Assembly: GCA_031308135.1 (NCBI GenBank)
Contig: JAHLJT010000631.1
Span: 265,036,948-265,100,947, forward strand
Origin: Acheta domesticus
Lineage: Eukaryota; Arthropoda; Insecta; Orthoptera; Gryllidae
DNA length: 64,000 nucleotides
Direction of reading: 5' to 3'
Shown: one piece after another, positions 1-12,200 of the stretch
Numbering within the stretch: position 1 is the stretch's first letter
How the letters are laid out: each line of letters begins with the position of its first letter
Notes under the pieces: model-generated
What the model saw: only the letters and a program-made list of their open reading frames with translations
Told to the model about the DNA's origin: nothing
The model's database searches: none
Program-made: the position numbers and the translations under genes

Positions 1-550
1 ACAAATCGTGGTGAGTACCTGAAGAAGTTATTAATTTTTGTTGGAAGGAATCCGTTCGGCTGTTGGATCAGGCACAGCCACGGTGCCACATGCTTCGGTT
101 ACCGTATCATACTGTGCTCAGAAAATTGCGCATTCTGGTTGTTTCCCTGTTTTCGTTTGCCTGTGTTGTCTTTGAGATATATGGTTCTAATCACGTCAAA
201 GTGTAGGATCGTTTACTTTTCGTCATCTTAGTTTTTAGATCGTAGTAAATTTGTTAATTTACAGCTTTTTAAATTTCATATCTTTTTCTCTGCAAAATTA
301 ATTTAGAATGTGTGATTCACTAACCGTAAAGCGCAAGAGAAACAAAGTGCTTCTTAATGAAGAAAACAACAAGTAGTTATTAATGTTTATAACTATTTAA
401 AACGGGAGAATCCTGTAAAACCAGTGCAGTGTATTGTGAACGAAACAGCGGCAGCAGTCGATGGAAGTTCAACAACTGTTTTTGCTACAAGATGACAAGC
501 TGCAAGTGATACAACTACAACTTCAAATACCGGAGTCTTGTAAAAATAGA

Positions 551-1727
551 TTTAGATTTTAGTAAAGGGAAGAAAATGTGCTTTCACAAAATTGAAAAGA
601 TTCGGGACAAGGCTAATGTAGCGCTAATCTAGCGCTCCGTCCCATTTAGGGATTCACCGGCGCCATCGAGAGCGTAACTTTTGGTTCTAACAGGACGAGA
701 GAAAAGAACCACGTTTGGCATCACTGTCGCCACAAGAGACCGGGCTTCATTACTTAATCACGGTCGTGTTACAGTGTGTGTGTTTCAGACAGTAGTGTTA
801 AGGTCTTCTACTGGTGGCAGTAGCACACGTCATGGCACCGTAGGATGCCACGAGCTTCTCTGCGCAACTAGCGTCGGGAAAGGAAACTGTTAGTAACCCA
901 GCCGTTTTACTATAGCGTCTCTTGCGACGGTGTTATGTACTGCGTGGAGGCGAGATTTCGACGTGGCACTCGTGCCACGGACTCCCCCTTGTGGCATCGA
1001 CCTTGACAACCCTGGTTTAAGGAGAGAAGATGGGACAAAGACGAGAATAGGGAAGATCGCGCAAGTAAAATAGAGTTTGCGCACGGAATCTTTTCACTCA
1101 GTGACGCCACAGATAACGGAGACAGTTGCACTAAATACCGCTTCACAAACAGTGACTTTGTAGCTTGTCGACGGGAAGCCTCACCGCACAAATTTACATT
1201 TTATTTTATGCAAGAAAGCAGACAAGTAAACAGCAGACAAGTAAAAGCAGACAAGTAGCTTGTCGACGAGCAGCCTCACTACATAATATTTACATTTACA
1301 TTTGTTGCAAGAAAGCAGACAAGGAAACAAATGAAATTATTTGTTAACGCAAACAATTCTTCGCAAATTTCACAAACAGTTTTTTGAGCAATTACAATCC
1401 CTAACTCACGATGCTTGGTTGACATGGATAGAATGCGTGGATGGCTTCACTGCGCATGCGCAGGATCTCCCTTTTCGAGAGTCTCGCTCGTACAAAGACA
1501 ACTCTCTCTGACGGTCGTCTAGTGCACAGAAGAGGGGGGATCTTGCGTATCGTATTGGACTTCAGCCAATGAGCTTCAGATACAAGTTTGTGTCACAATA
1601 TTCTAAATGCAGGCAGACACCAAAATTTCGTTAGTTTCTCCTCGTTTAGATTTGAGTAAAGGAAAGAATTCTTTCATTGAAAGAATGCTTCAGGAAAGAA
1701 TGCTTTCACAAAATTGAAAAGATTCGG
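551..1727 (+). repeat. Direct repeat pair about 1.1 kb apart
   Basis: TTTAGATTT with AGTAAAGG and TGCTTTCACAAAATTGAAAA GATTCGG occurs at 551-606 and again at 1646-1728; the second copy carries a local duplication of an AAGAATGCTT-like word. No gene between them is recognisable. Confidence 0.6.
1161..1330 (+). repeat. Tandem duplication, 95-bp period
   Basis: TAGCTTGTCGACGGGAAGCC (1161) and TAGCTTGTCGACGAGCAGCC (1256) head two copies that both end in CAAGAAAGCAGACAAG. Within the first copy a short GCAGACAAGTAAA word is itself repeated three times. Confidence 0.8.
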
Positions 1728-2109
1728 AAATTTCTCCTCGTTAGTTTGAAGCAGATTTATGAAGCATTTCGTTTCAATATTGCGTCATGTACATCTTAAG
1801 CCTGTTATTTTTGGTTTGTTACCGTTGCAAATTGTCGTTTTGTACTACTCTCAAAAGTTTCTCAACACCTCGCTCTCCATGCAACATGGCGGCCAGCGAC
1901 TTTTGACTTGGCTTTTCATACGAAGAGTCGGTTCAATGGTCATGCGGTTTGCGACGCAATCTGGTGCTGCGCAGAACGAGAAAATATCGGTGCGCGGGAG
2001 TAACTCATCCATGTCTTTCCAACATGGCACAGATATCTCGTGCGACCTCTTCTGCTCCGATTAATTGTTTAGTGATTCTGGGTGCGTTGACTACCAAGGC
2101 CATTAGTTC

Positions 2110-2495
2110 TGTAATTGTACCCCATGTTTTATTGTGGAGCTGGCATTGATCTTCCCCCCCCCCGCTCGATGGCGAGATCCAGTGCCAACCTACACGTCCG
2201 CTTGCGTGATTTTCCCCAACCAGGAATCTCCCATCGAAGGAGCACAGACTCCATCGAAACATGCTCTAAGCTCCCGAGATGTGTGGTAGTGTGGTGCATG
2301 TAAGTGCAACTCCGTAAGGGGTCAAGATAGGACAAAGAAAAGAAGGAAAAATTGCGCGCGGTTCGTGGCCATCGGTTGTGGTACTGCTGCAGCATTCGCC
2401 TGCTGGTTTTGATAAAAAATCACACAGAGCTCAAAGCAGTGAGCCTCTAGAATTCTCTTTCAGACAACCACTGAATTCGATTTAGCTATATCAAG
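2110..2495 (-). repeat. Dispersed repeat family S, copy a
   Basis: Minus-strand words CGGGAGCTTAGA, GATGGGAGATTCCTGG and the ACCGCGC... TTTGTCCTATCTT block recur in six other places in this window, including intron 2 of every protease copy with an exon 2. No coding content. Confidence 0.6.
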
Positions 2496-2560
2496 TTCGG
2501 GTAGAAAATTCTGTCGTGGAGATTCGAACCCCAGGACCTCTCATTCAGAGGCAATACAGT
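2495..2560 (-). mobile_element. tRNA-like fragment with B box
   Basis: On the minus strand GAGAGGTCCTGGGGTTCGAA followed by TCTCCACGAC looks like a tRNA T-arm and acceptor strand. No anticodon arm can be drawn, so this is a tRNA-derived repeat, not a gene. Confidence 0.45.
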
Positions 2561-5129
2561 GACGTCTGTTCATCAATTCTTTAGTGACGTCATTCAATGA
2601 GCATTTTTTGTATGAAATATAGGGAATTTTTAAACAAAGATGTTTTTCTATTTTTTTTGTTTAAATGTTTTTTTGGTATCGAGCAAAGGAAGGTAAAATA
2701 AATTGGCGTTGATCCCATTTTCGGTAAACCCTCTGTATTTTCGAAAATTGCAAACAATGGCATTGAAAAAAATACAATTCGTATGTTACAGATTTTTTCC
2801 TTAAATAAAATGTATTCTAAAATAGTAGTGCCTCAATAACTCACACTTTCTCGCATTATTTCTAACTTAAAGAATTTTTGATAATTCAGAAAATTCAACG
2901 AAAACCAGACTTGAGTTAGTATTTTTTAGTAAGTATTTTTTACTTTATCCTCAGATAACATTAAAGAAAAGCTTTGAAGCCTTTTCTGAGAAAATGATTT
3001 ATCTAAATTGCAGCCATTTTTAAGCAGAATTTATACGGAATCTACTAGCTCTTTCAAAACATTTTATCACATGTCCTTATTTTGAAATCTCAATTTTAAG
3101 AATATATATTTTCTTCAAAACAATAAATGGAATGTATCATCAATCCTCGTGCTTATTAATATTGTGTGATATAGTGTCAATATTTATGAAATAAAATTAT
3201 ATTTTCAGAGAGATTATGTTGGCTTTAAGATAAATACAATCTAATGGATCGAAAAATCATAAATTTTGCCTTATCCTTTTAATGAGAGAAGGAGACCCCG
3301 TCCTTATTCCGAATATTTAGGGCGGGCATCGACGCAGAGCGAATCAATCACTTAAATGGACAGGAGCCGCTGGCAACGGTCTCTTCCGCGGTGGGCAAAT
3401 CCATCAGACCTCAAATCAATCAAGCGGGTCGACGCGGAACCGCCATTTTCAAAGAGTAATTGTTTAATGATCACAAAATGCGTTTGACGATTGGGTGGAA
3501 AACAGCGTTTCCTATTATTCCGTTCCTGCCTCTCGATAGTTTTATGTTTCCTCTTTTGAATTGCAAATCGTGTTCTCTCGCACGGTTAGACATTTTTAAC
3601 ACAAGCGTTGGTTTCACTTCATTGAACCTGTAGCAATTAATCGTGTGTGGTGGACATTTTTTTTTGTTTGAAAATAACTCATTTCCAACGCGTCAATGCG
3701 CTTCTTTGAAGAGACCGAATGGAAAAAATAGGTACTTCCGTGAATTACTAATATTTTTAAATGTTCATATCTCACTTATAAAACGTTTCTCTTCGGCACC
3801 AAAGAATTGGTAGAGAAGACAAGCTATAAGCGTTTTATTGTTAAAAAAATCGTAATTGTCTTACAAGCTTTAACTCAAATGGTTTGAGATGAAATATCGA
3901 AAAGATTCTTTTCAGTTCAATAACGTCTCGTTTCTGAACAAAATAACTTGCCGCCTCCTCCTCAAATCTGTCAAATCGTCAGAAGAGCACCCGCTGGGAG
4001 AAATTCTGCGCTTCCAGATGTCGCTGACAGCTGCCGAGCTTTATTTTAAAAGACGTATCGACTGACCCCCTGAGAATGGATTCACCTCGAAATCGGTTCA
4101 GAGACTTCCTTTGCTCTCTTAGCCGTTAGACACTAACATTAGCGCAGACTTTGTCAATTCAGCTACGTATTTATTTAATAAAACGTCATAAAAAGAGACA
4201 TTAATGCAATTTATCCAATTTCATTATTTAAAGACAAACTAACTTACGACACTGAGACCAGTTTCGTAATGGAAGTTATTAACACAAGTGTTCTAATAAT
4301 GTGGCTTACAGTGACATGGCATGTTTGTAAGTGGAATGCTGCGGTGGTGACGCCCGGAATGAAAGTGTTGTGAATGAGATAGGGAAAAAGCTCAAGAGTA
4401 AATAGTTGTTGTAATCATGGTAATATAATTTGTATAAATCGACTAAAAATTATTAATCAAATAAATCGTAAACCATAGCTTACAGCTATCGTTCAAGAGG
4501 TGGCACACCAAACGCTACCGAGTACCTAAAATGTGTGTCATTGTACAATCATGTCATGATTATGATAGTTTCTTCTCCGTTTACACGTTCTAAGAAATGT
4601 GTGACGTAAGTTTGAATCTTTGTAAATGTGTGTGTTTTGTTTAAATTAAGTGTTTAATAATAATTGATTGTTTGACCTCACCTAGCTGAATTAGCTGACC
4701 AACGAATCGTCGTGCACATAGAACAGATTGGACCTTCGAGAATTCACTGTTGTACCTCAATGTTCGTGTATACGAATGGAATTATTCCCGTCACTTCCTC
4801 GTTCATAATTTACGAGAAACTTTCTTGGTTAGTAAGTGTGTATTTTACAAATACGCATGCTTAGTGTTCATTAAATGCTTAATAATTGAAAATTTTGAAA
4901 TTAAGAAATGTTTCATACCTTATTAGAAAACCATAGTCACCCACAGACTTTTTTTAGTACATGTGAGACATATTCATCCGAGCAAAAGCGTTCTCCGTTC
5001 TCCTTATTGGGCCGACATATAAAACCGCACATCAAAACGTGAAAATGGAAACATGAAGAACTTTATATTAAAGTGGAAGAGAATATAATAACCTTAGTTT
5101 GCGAATAGGAAAACAATACATAATATTGT
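2561..5129. other. AT-rich intergenic sequence, no gene seen
   Basis: All frames are heavily stopped. A G+C-richer island at about 3290-3450 has no open frame. Nothing identifiable on either strand. Confidence 0.6.
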
Positions 5130-5739
5130 AATATTGCAATTTGTTCTACTAGCACCTCAGCTATGACTTGAAAAATTCCAATTCAGCAAATTCAAAAGAA
5201 GGAACAGTCCTCATTTCTTACACTTACAAATCAAACAAAACATGAATAAATTTAATTGTTGCAGTATTAGCAGCACATAATAGAGAAAAGCTAGAATAAT
5301 TTCACGCAAGCCTGTTTTGATTACATTGAAGTTGGCTTTCAATTTTTTAATACTAAAATCAACTATTAGAACTTTTAAAATAAAAAATGAGTTTGTTTCT
5401 TCTAATTGTAAGATAACTTTATTACTTTCCTTGTATTTCCTTTCATGAGATTGTTTTCTTCTTCACACAATCATCACGACCGATAAGAATACGACGAATT
5501 CCAAGAAATGTTTCCTGTTGCCAATGTGCATATTGACAATACGCCCAGCTTTCATGTAAAAAAGTAATTTTGGACCAGGTATGAAAAATCGAGTATAGAC
5601 ACATATCTTGTTTTCTCATTGAAATTCAAATTCAACTAGAGGCGCTACTAAAGCACATACTTTATTGCATTGTTTTCAAATGCTCCACAATATTATACAT
5701 CTACATAAACCAGCAAAAGTGTTTTCAAACATCAAATAT

Positions 5740-5822
5740 TTTTTCGCTCCGAGACCCGAAGTCAGATCGTCAAAGTTAACGTGCCGGCATTTACACCACT
5801 ACGCCACACAAGCGCTGCTCAA
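5740..5822 (-). mobile_element. tRNA-derived SINE head
   Basis: On the minus strand TGTGGCGTAGTGGTGTAAAT (A-box-like) and GATCTGACTTCGGGTCTCGG (B-box-like). Present only in duplication copy 1, inside the 5215-6000 insertion. Confidence 0.55.
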
Positions 5823-6968
5823 TACCGGAAATCTAGTTTAGACTAAAGAGAATAGAAAACTAACTTCTGCTCGAACCTCTGTGCCACTCTATAGCACCAC
5901 TAGTTTATTTTCAAACGCTCTTACGTACGAGAAGAAACAAATGGAAATATGCGGATTTTCAAGAAAATGATACTTTTTTAATTTGCATGTATTTCTGACA
6001 ATAAATAAGAGAAATCAGCTCTTTTTCAAATGTATATGATCTATTTTAAATAGCTTATACCTTCAAAACAGACTTCATTTAAATTAAAATTGCTATCTCC
6101 AATTTTGTATTTTTGAAATGTTTACGTTCTGTTTGCATTTTCGAAACAATAGGGCTATATCCAAAAATGAGAATAGACCCATATTTATTACCGTCTCTTA
6201 TTATATATGTAGAGAAAATTTAACAACAAAATTTGGTGCGGTTTTTAAGAAACATTTTGCTAAGCTTCAAGCGCAAATTATGCGAAAACTACTCGTTTTC
6301 TTAAAGCATTGAACGTCACCTTATTTAAAGTGTTACTTTTGTACAACCGGTTCTGTCTCAGGTAAAAATTTATATCTTCAATTTCGCTGTTTTAAATTTT
6401 TTTTTTACAATTTTCGGAAAATTGAGGATATCAGTGAAAATGATACCTGCATCATTCTCTTAAACGTTCTTTGCACTATTCAACAATAAAATTTAATTTA
6501 GAAAAATTGGAGCTATTTTTTTACTTTGAAAATATCCGAGGGGCTTCACTTAAAGTACCCCCCAAAATTAAAACATCGGTTTCAAATTTCAGAAGCATCG
6601 CCACCAGCCAAAACAATTGCGGAATATCAATTTTCACGAAAATCGCCTGAACGGTTTAGGCACTAGCATTAACCACAGACGGATAGTGGACGTTTTTGCA
6701 TCAATCGATTTTTGGGTGTCAACAAAAACAACAAAACATGAACTTCGGCTACACCACGAGGTAGAGAATTTTTTATAAAATTAGCAACAGGATTTATCAA
6801 CTTTTTCGTAACCAGACCCCAAGCTATAAGATTTTTACTGAAGAAAATTCGCTGTTTTCGACGCACGATAACATAAATTTCTCTTCTTACCAAGTATTTG
6901 TAACGTGAAAAAGTAGATGACACGACTTTATTCGAACATCTGTTTCCGATGAACGCATTTCGTTATGA

Positions 6969-7610
6969 AAAATAATGATGTTACAGAATAGCACAGACAT
7001 TTCCGTATTCGTTTTTTATTACCTTTGTTCTTGGCTGGCTATTCTGACTTGCCACATACACTTGCCAGCCGCTGTCTCCCGCCAAGCACATTTTTTTATA
7101 TTGTCTTCATTTTTCGGTTTTCCAATAGTAGAAAGGAAATATTATTTAATATTATTTCAAGATTATTAAAGAACAGTAATTTGAAGCTTTTCTTGGAAAA
7201 GCTTCTACAGGCATTTTGAAAAAGATTTTATAAATTTAGGATATATTAAATTAAGCTCCCCGATGATTTTTAAAATTTTCTCAAAACGGCTCCAAATTTT
7301 TTCTTTAAATTTCTTGCAAGAATAGTGTAAAATACACTTATGAAGGTGGCATAGGTCCTATTTTCACGGTTAACTCTGAATTTTCAAAAATTGCTTAAGT
7401 TTTATTTTTTTCGGCGTCTTCCTACAATTACAAAATTGAACATAGAGATTTTTCCTTCAAATAAAGTTTCTTCTCCAAAGTAAGGTCTTTCATTAAGGTC
7501 ACGTACATAATTTTGAAAATTTTAGGTTGAAATTGAAGGTTTTCGCGCAATTTTTCGTGCAATATGTGCAATTAAAAAATGCAAAAACAAGATTTTCTCA
7601 AACTTTTCTC
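6969..7610 (+). repeat. Long non-autonomous repeat fragment (duplication copy 1)
   Basis: Begins with the degenerate first terminus GATGTTACAGAATAGCACAG. Matches 23645-24260 in copy 2. Includes the AAAATTTTCTCAAAACGGCT block. The preceding 6110-6965 is also repeat-derived and shared with 22780-23640. Confidence 0.65.
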
Positions 7611-9208
7611 TTATTACAGGTAAGAGTATAGTTTTGGTGTCGATAACTATTAATTATCATTAGTTACGCATTAATAGTAAAAATTCAATTTTCTTTTTTA
7701 ACATTTTGTACGTTTACAGATTGGTGCGAAGTCTGTTGAAACAATCATCAACAAACCTAAAAAACAAGAATATCTGACCACACCTAAAAAGACCCGTAAA
7801 AGGAGTCATCCAACTATTATATTGACAATTTTACAAATGATGGAATTTACAATAAAACATATTGTAATTTGGTGCATAATCATTTAGAATTTTTAATTAC
7901 TGTGTTACTTTAGAATATTGTTAATCTATACAATGATCAACTTGTTTTGTAGTATTTTTTGTGAAGTACCATGAATTTCTATAAGATACTTGTTTTTCAG
8001 AGATTGTGTGTGATAATATATTAATTTTTTCATGGCTCTCAGACCTGCATGAACCTTATAGTAAAAAACATTGTTTTTATTTGGGGAAGGAAGACCGTTT
8101 TTCCCATGTCAATAAGTGTGAAACAATATTTTTTAAAAGAGAGTACTTCCAAGGGAATTATATTAGGGACCCAAATGAACTCCACACCCAAATATTGTAG
8201 TTTTTGAATGAAACATGGCCATATTTATGAATGGTAATTTCTTATACTTTTTTGTGTAACATTAACCCTGGAAAGCCTAAGCGTTTGCTCCAATCCTCCC
8301 CCCCTCGAAAAATAATTTTTCAATGTAGTCACAGTGTCATCACATTCAACAGTGTCGCTATTGTTACTTCTGACACTAATATTATCTTCTTCACTTGATC
8401 AATTTTCGGGATTGTAATCGCAATCTTCACTTCCCGAAAATAATCGAAAGGATATATTTTCATCATCTAAATGGAAGTACGACAGAATCTCAAGACCCAT
8501 TCATCCTTAGCATCTTGATAAATACACAAATGAAAGTATTTATTTCAAAAAGAGTATTTATTTCAAAAATTGAATTTCACAATTAAATTTTGAAAATCTT
8601 TATTTACCACTCGCAAATAACTAGACCGCACAAAAGCTTACCCAAGCCATTTCAATAGTTCACGGCTTCCTAAGTTAATTCCAACAATATTCTTAACACA
8701 TTTTGTTTAAAAATCAAACTGATGCTACATATTTTTTCTTTAAATTTAAATTGTTTGCCACATATTGAAATTAAACGTTAGGATATTTATGAGGAATTGC
8801 GCAGAAATATTATTGATGGCAATATGCTAATGTTAAGAAGTGTATTTTAATACTATTTAAAGTTGTATTGAGTCTCAGAGAATAGATACACTAATAAAAA
8901 TCCAAACTTTTTTAACATAAAATATGACAATCAATACAGAAAGATGGAAATATATGACATAATTCCTACTCCATATAATCAAGAAGTTACAAAAATCTTG
9001 GTAAATTATTCATCCAAAATATTTTAATTTCTTCTGCGCAATAGCGTTATATATGAACTCGTGAGTTAATATCAAGTTTTGAAATACCCATTCCTACGTG
9101 GAAAGTGCTAGGTATTATAAAAAATCGAAATGTAGAGTAATGTTAATTAACTTAATTGATCATATTCTTTAGAGTACATATGAAAGAATGAAAAGATAGA
9201 GCAAAAAA
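7611..9208. other. 3' flank of protease A, shared with copy 2
   Basis: Homologous to 25560-27683. Contains the piggyBac remnant and, on the minus strand, ATTAAA near 9022-9028, about 185 nt past the stop and conserved in B (near 27497), a possible polyadenylation signal. No other gene. Confidence 0.5.
8275..8500 (-). pseudogene. piggyBac remnant, shorter homologue in copy 1
   Basis: Matches 26785-26990, that is the acidic N-terminal piece (FSGSEDCDYNPEN on the minus strand), but the transposase stretch present in copy 2 is absent. A deletion of about 550 bp after duplication explains the difference. Confidence 0.7.
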
Positions 9209-12200
9209 TCAGGGTTTCAAGCCAGTTGTATCTCTGATCCATTGAAGTAGGTAGTAAACGTTGGCGTAGATGGTGGGCTTTCTAGCACATTCATGAACAC
9301 CTGCGAAAGACACGATGCCCACCTGCCGGCCGCCAGACACCAGGGCGCCGCCAGAGTCACCACCGCAGGTACCACGGCGCCGGCCGCCCCGGGCGCGTCC
9401 GGCACACAACATCTGGGGGGTGAGGTTCACCGTAGGCAACCACTTTTTGCAAGAATCTCGGGAATAGACAGTAACGTTCACGGCATGCAGAACGTTAGTT
9501 CTTGGTCCCTCGGTCTGCAAAAAATGTCTGCATCATTCTAGCAGTTCGTGATCACCAGTTTCTGTGTCAAAAAGGATTGCGCACTTACATCGAGGAATCC
9601 CCAGCCTGACACAACCGCTGCAGCTCCATCTTTAGGGTAGTCAGAGGTGGTCAGCGGAATGCGATTAACGAAATCGTCGTAGATGAAGCTTCTGGTGATC
9701 TGCAATCCATAACTCACGTTAGATAATTATTCTCTCAGACTTGTGGAAATATTCCTCTCCCCCTCTTTCTAGATACATAGATAGATTTATTATTTCCGCA
9801 GGTAGGTTTATGCAACCTGGTGGCGGAACACTAAACTTTACATATTATAATTATGAAAAAAATACAATATAACTTAAAATTAATTTGAGACAATAACAAC
9901 AACAACAATAATAATAATAATAATAATATAAACAAGATATAAATGTTAACAATAAATGCATTCATAACAATAACCGCATTAATTCTACATTGATGGTGTT
10001 CTTGTACAGATACTTAATACTAAAATATATGACTTTTTATACACTGCACTCCACATCACTTCACTTCACTTCTCTTTCTACTTTTATATTACACTTAACT
10101 TCACAACACGTCACCACACTTCAGTACAAATACTATAAACCAATGCATCGAATAATTATCACACTACTAATAATGGTAACAATAATTAATAATAATAAGC
10201 ATGGCTTGGATTGACTACCAGGAGGCCTTTGACAGTGTACCACACGATTGGATTTTGAAGACCCTGGAGATCTATCGATTTCATCCTAGACTTGTTGAGT
10301 TTTGCAAGGCTAGTATGAAGTCGTGGAGCACCAGGTTACTAATCCACAGCGGAAAGGGAGTAGTAGAAACAAGAAGTTTTCAGATTAACGGGGGAATTTT
10401 TCAAAGAGATTCACTATCCCCTCTGCTGTTTTGCATTAGTTTTCTTCCCCTATCAAGACAGCTGTCGCACACTGACTTTGGTTACAAGCTCCATGGTGAT
10501 GAAAGGCCAGTATCACATTTATTTTACATGAATGATCTTAAAGTGTTTGCTAAGAATGAAGCGATTCTCTCCCAAATGCTGTCTGCCATCAATGATTTTA
10601 GCAATGACATCTGCATGAAGTTTGGTCTTGACAAGTGTGCAAAAATCAACTTAAAAAGAGGGAATATGACCACGTCAGAGGACATGAAAGTTGATAGAGA
10701 CACTGGGATTCAAGATCTTGAGCTAGGTACAACTTACTTATCTGGGCATTGAAGAATGTGAGACCATCTCGAACGACACAATGAAAGAGAGAATTCGCAA
10801 GGAGTATTATAGAAGAGTGAGACTTATCCTACAGTCCGCTCTGAACTCAAGAAATAAAATATCAGCAATAGGTAGTTTGGCGGTGCCTGTAGCTGAATAC
10901 AGTTTCGGACTAGTAGACTGGACTGAACAGGAAATTGGCATCATGGATCGAAAAACCAGAAAACTGCTTACAATGCATCATGTTGCCCACCCCCGGGCTG
11001 TTGTACATACACTTTAGGTGTCACGTAATGAAGGAGGAAGAGGCCTCAGACAAATTGAAGCCTCCTGGCACAATGCAATAACTGGGATGGGAAAGTATGT
11101 AGTCAGCTATTGAGATGACCCACTAATGAGGCAGGTCATGAAATCTGACCGAAGAACGGAAAACAGGCATTGCAAGTGTAGCAAGAAGCATTGTGAACAA
11201 GACTATGCAAGACACCCAGAATGACAGAGACACTGAACTTCTGATGCTACTTAACATGAAATTTGAGACACAAAAAATGTTAAAGAAATCATGGAGAGAC
11301 AAACCTTTCCACGGACAATATCTGAAACGAATGGACAAGGTGATGACAGATCAATAAGACAATGCAGATCATAAAGATCAATCATTTATGTGGCTTAAAA
11401 GGGGAAGAATGAAGCCAGAATCGGAAGCACTTGTAATAGCTGCCCAAGATCAGGCGTTGAGAACACGACATTATGATAAAGCGGTTCTCAAAATTTCCCA
11501 AGATGACAAATGCCGAATTTGCCAGGAGCAAGTAGAAACCATTGATCAGGTTGTCTCAGTCTTGTCCAATTCCAGCAATGACCGAATACTTAAAAAGACA
11601 CGACAGGGTGTGTAGTTACCTCCACAGGCAGATCTGTACCGCCCTCGAAGTTCCAAACACATGCCCCAAGTGGTACGAACACTCACCAAAACCGGTGACA
11701 TCGGTTGGATTGTGTAGCAATATTGTACGACCAACAAATTCAAACGGATCGCACGATAGCAGCAAACAAACCGGATATTGTTATCCGGGATTTAGAGAAA
11801 AACTCGTGTCTACTTGTGGATGTTGCTGTGCCTTGCGATCAAAATGTCGTAACCAAGGAGGCAGAGAAACGTCTTAAATACAAAGGTTTGGAAATTGAGA
11901 TCAGCCGAATGTGGGGCGTAAAAGCACATTCGGACCAGATGGTGTACCAATAAAATCAATAAAAAGTACCCTAGATGTATTATTCAAGCGATTAGCTTTT
12001 ATTTTCAGCTATGTGATAAGAGGTGGAGATTTCCCTACAGAATGGAAGACAGAGTATATTACAAATACATATAAAAAAGGAGATCGTAAAGAACAATCGT
12101 ACAAATTATAGACCAATTAGCGTGACAAATTCTGTTTTTTAGAATTTACGGGAAAATTATAAAGATGAGATTTGAAAATGCAATCAAGGATGTTGAAGAA

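Larger units (their letters stand above)
1..2109. other. No recognisable gene
   Basis: Apart from the repeats listed, short open stretches on both strands show no familiar domain. A G+C-richer part (600-1080) might be an old LTR or exon edge but has no supporting motif. Confidence 0.5.

Noticed and set aside
2495..2560. tRNA gene
   Set aside because: Only a T-arm and part of an acceptor strand can be drawn; no anticodon loop. Treated as tRNA-derived repeat.
9293..9541. Plus-strand frame across the last exon of protease A
   Set aside because: Shadow of the catalytic exon on the other strand; the same happens at 27783-28029 opposite protease B.
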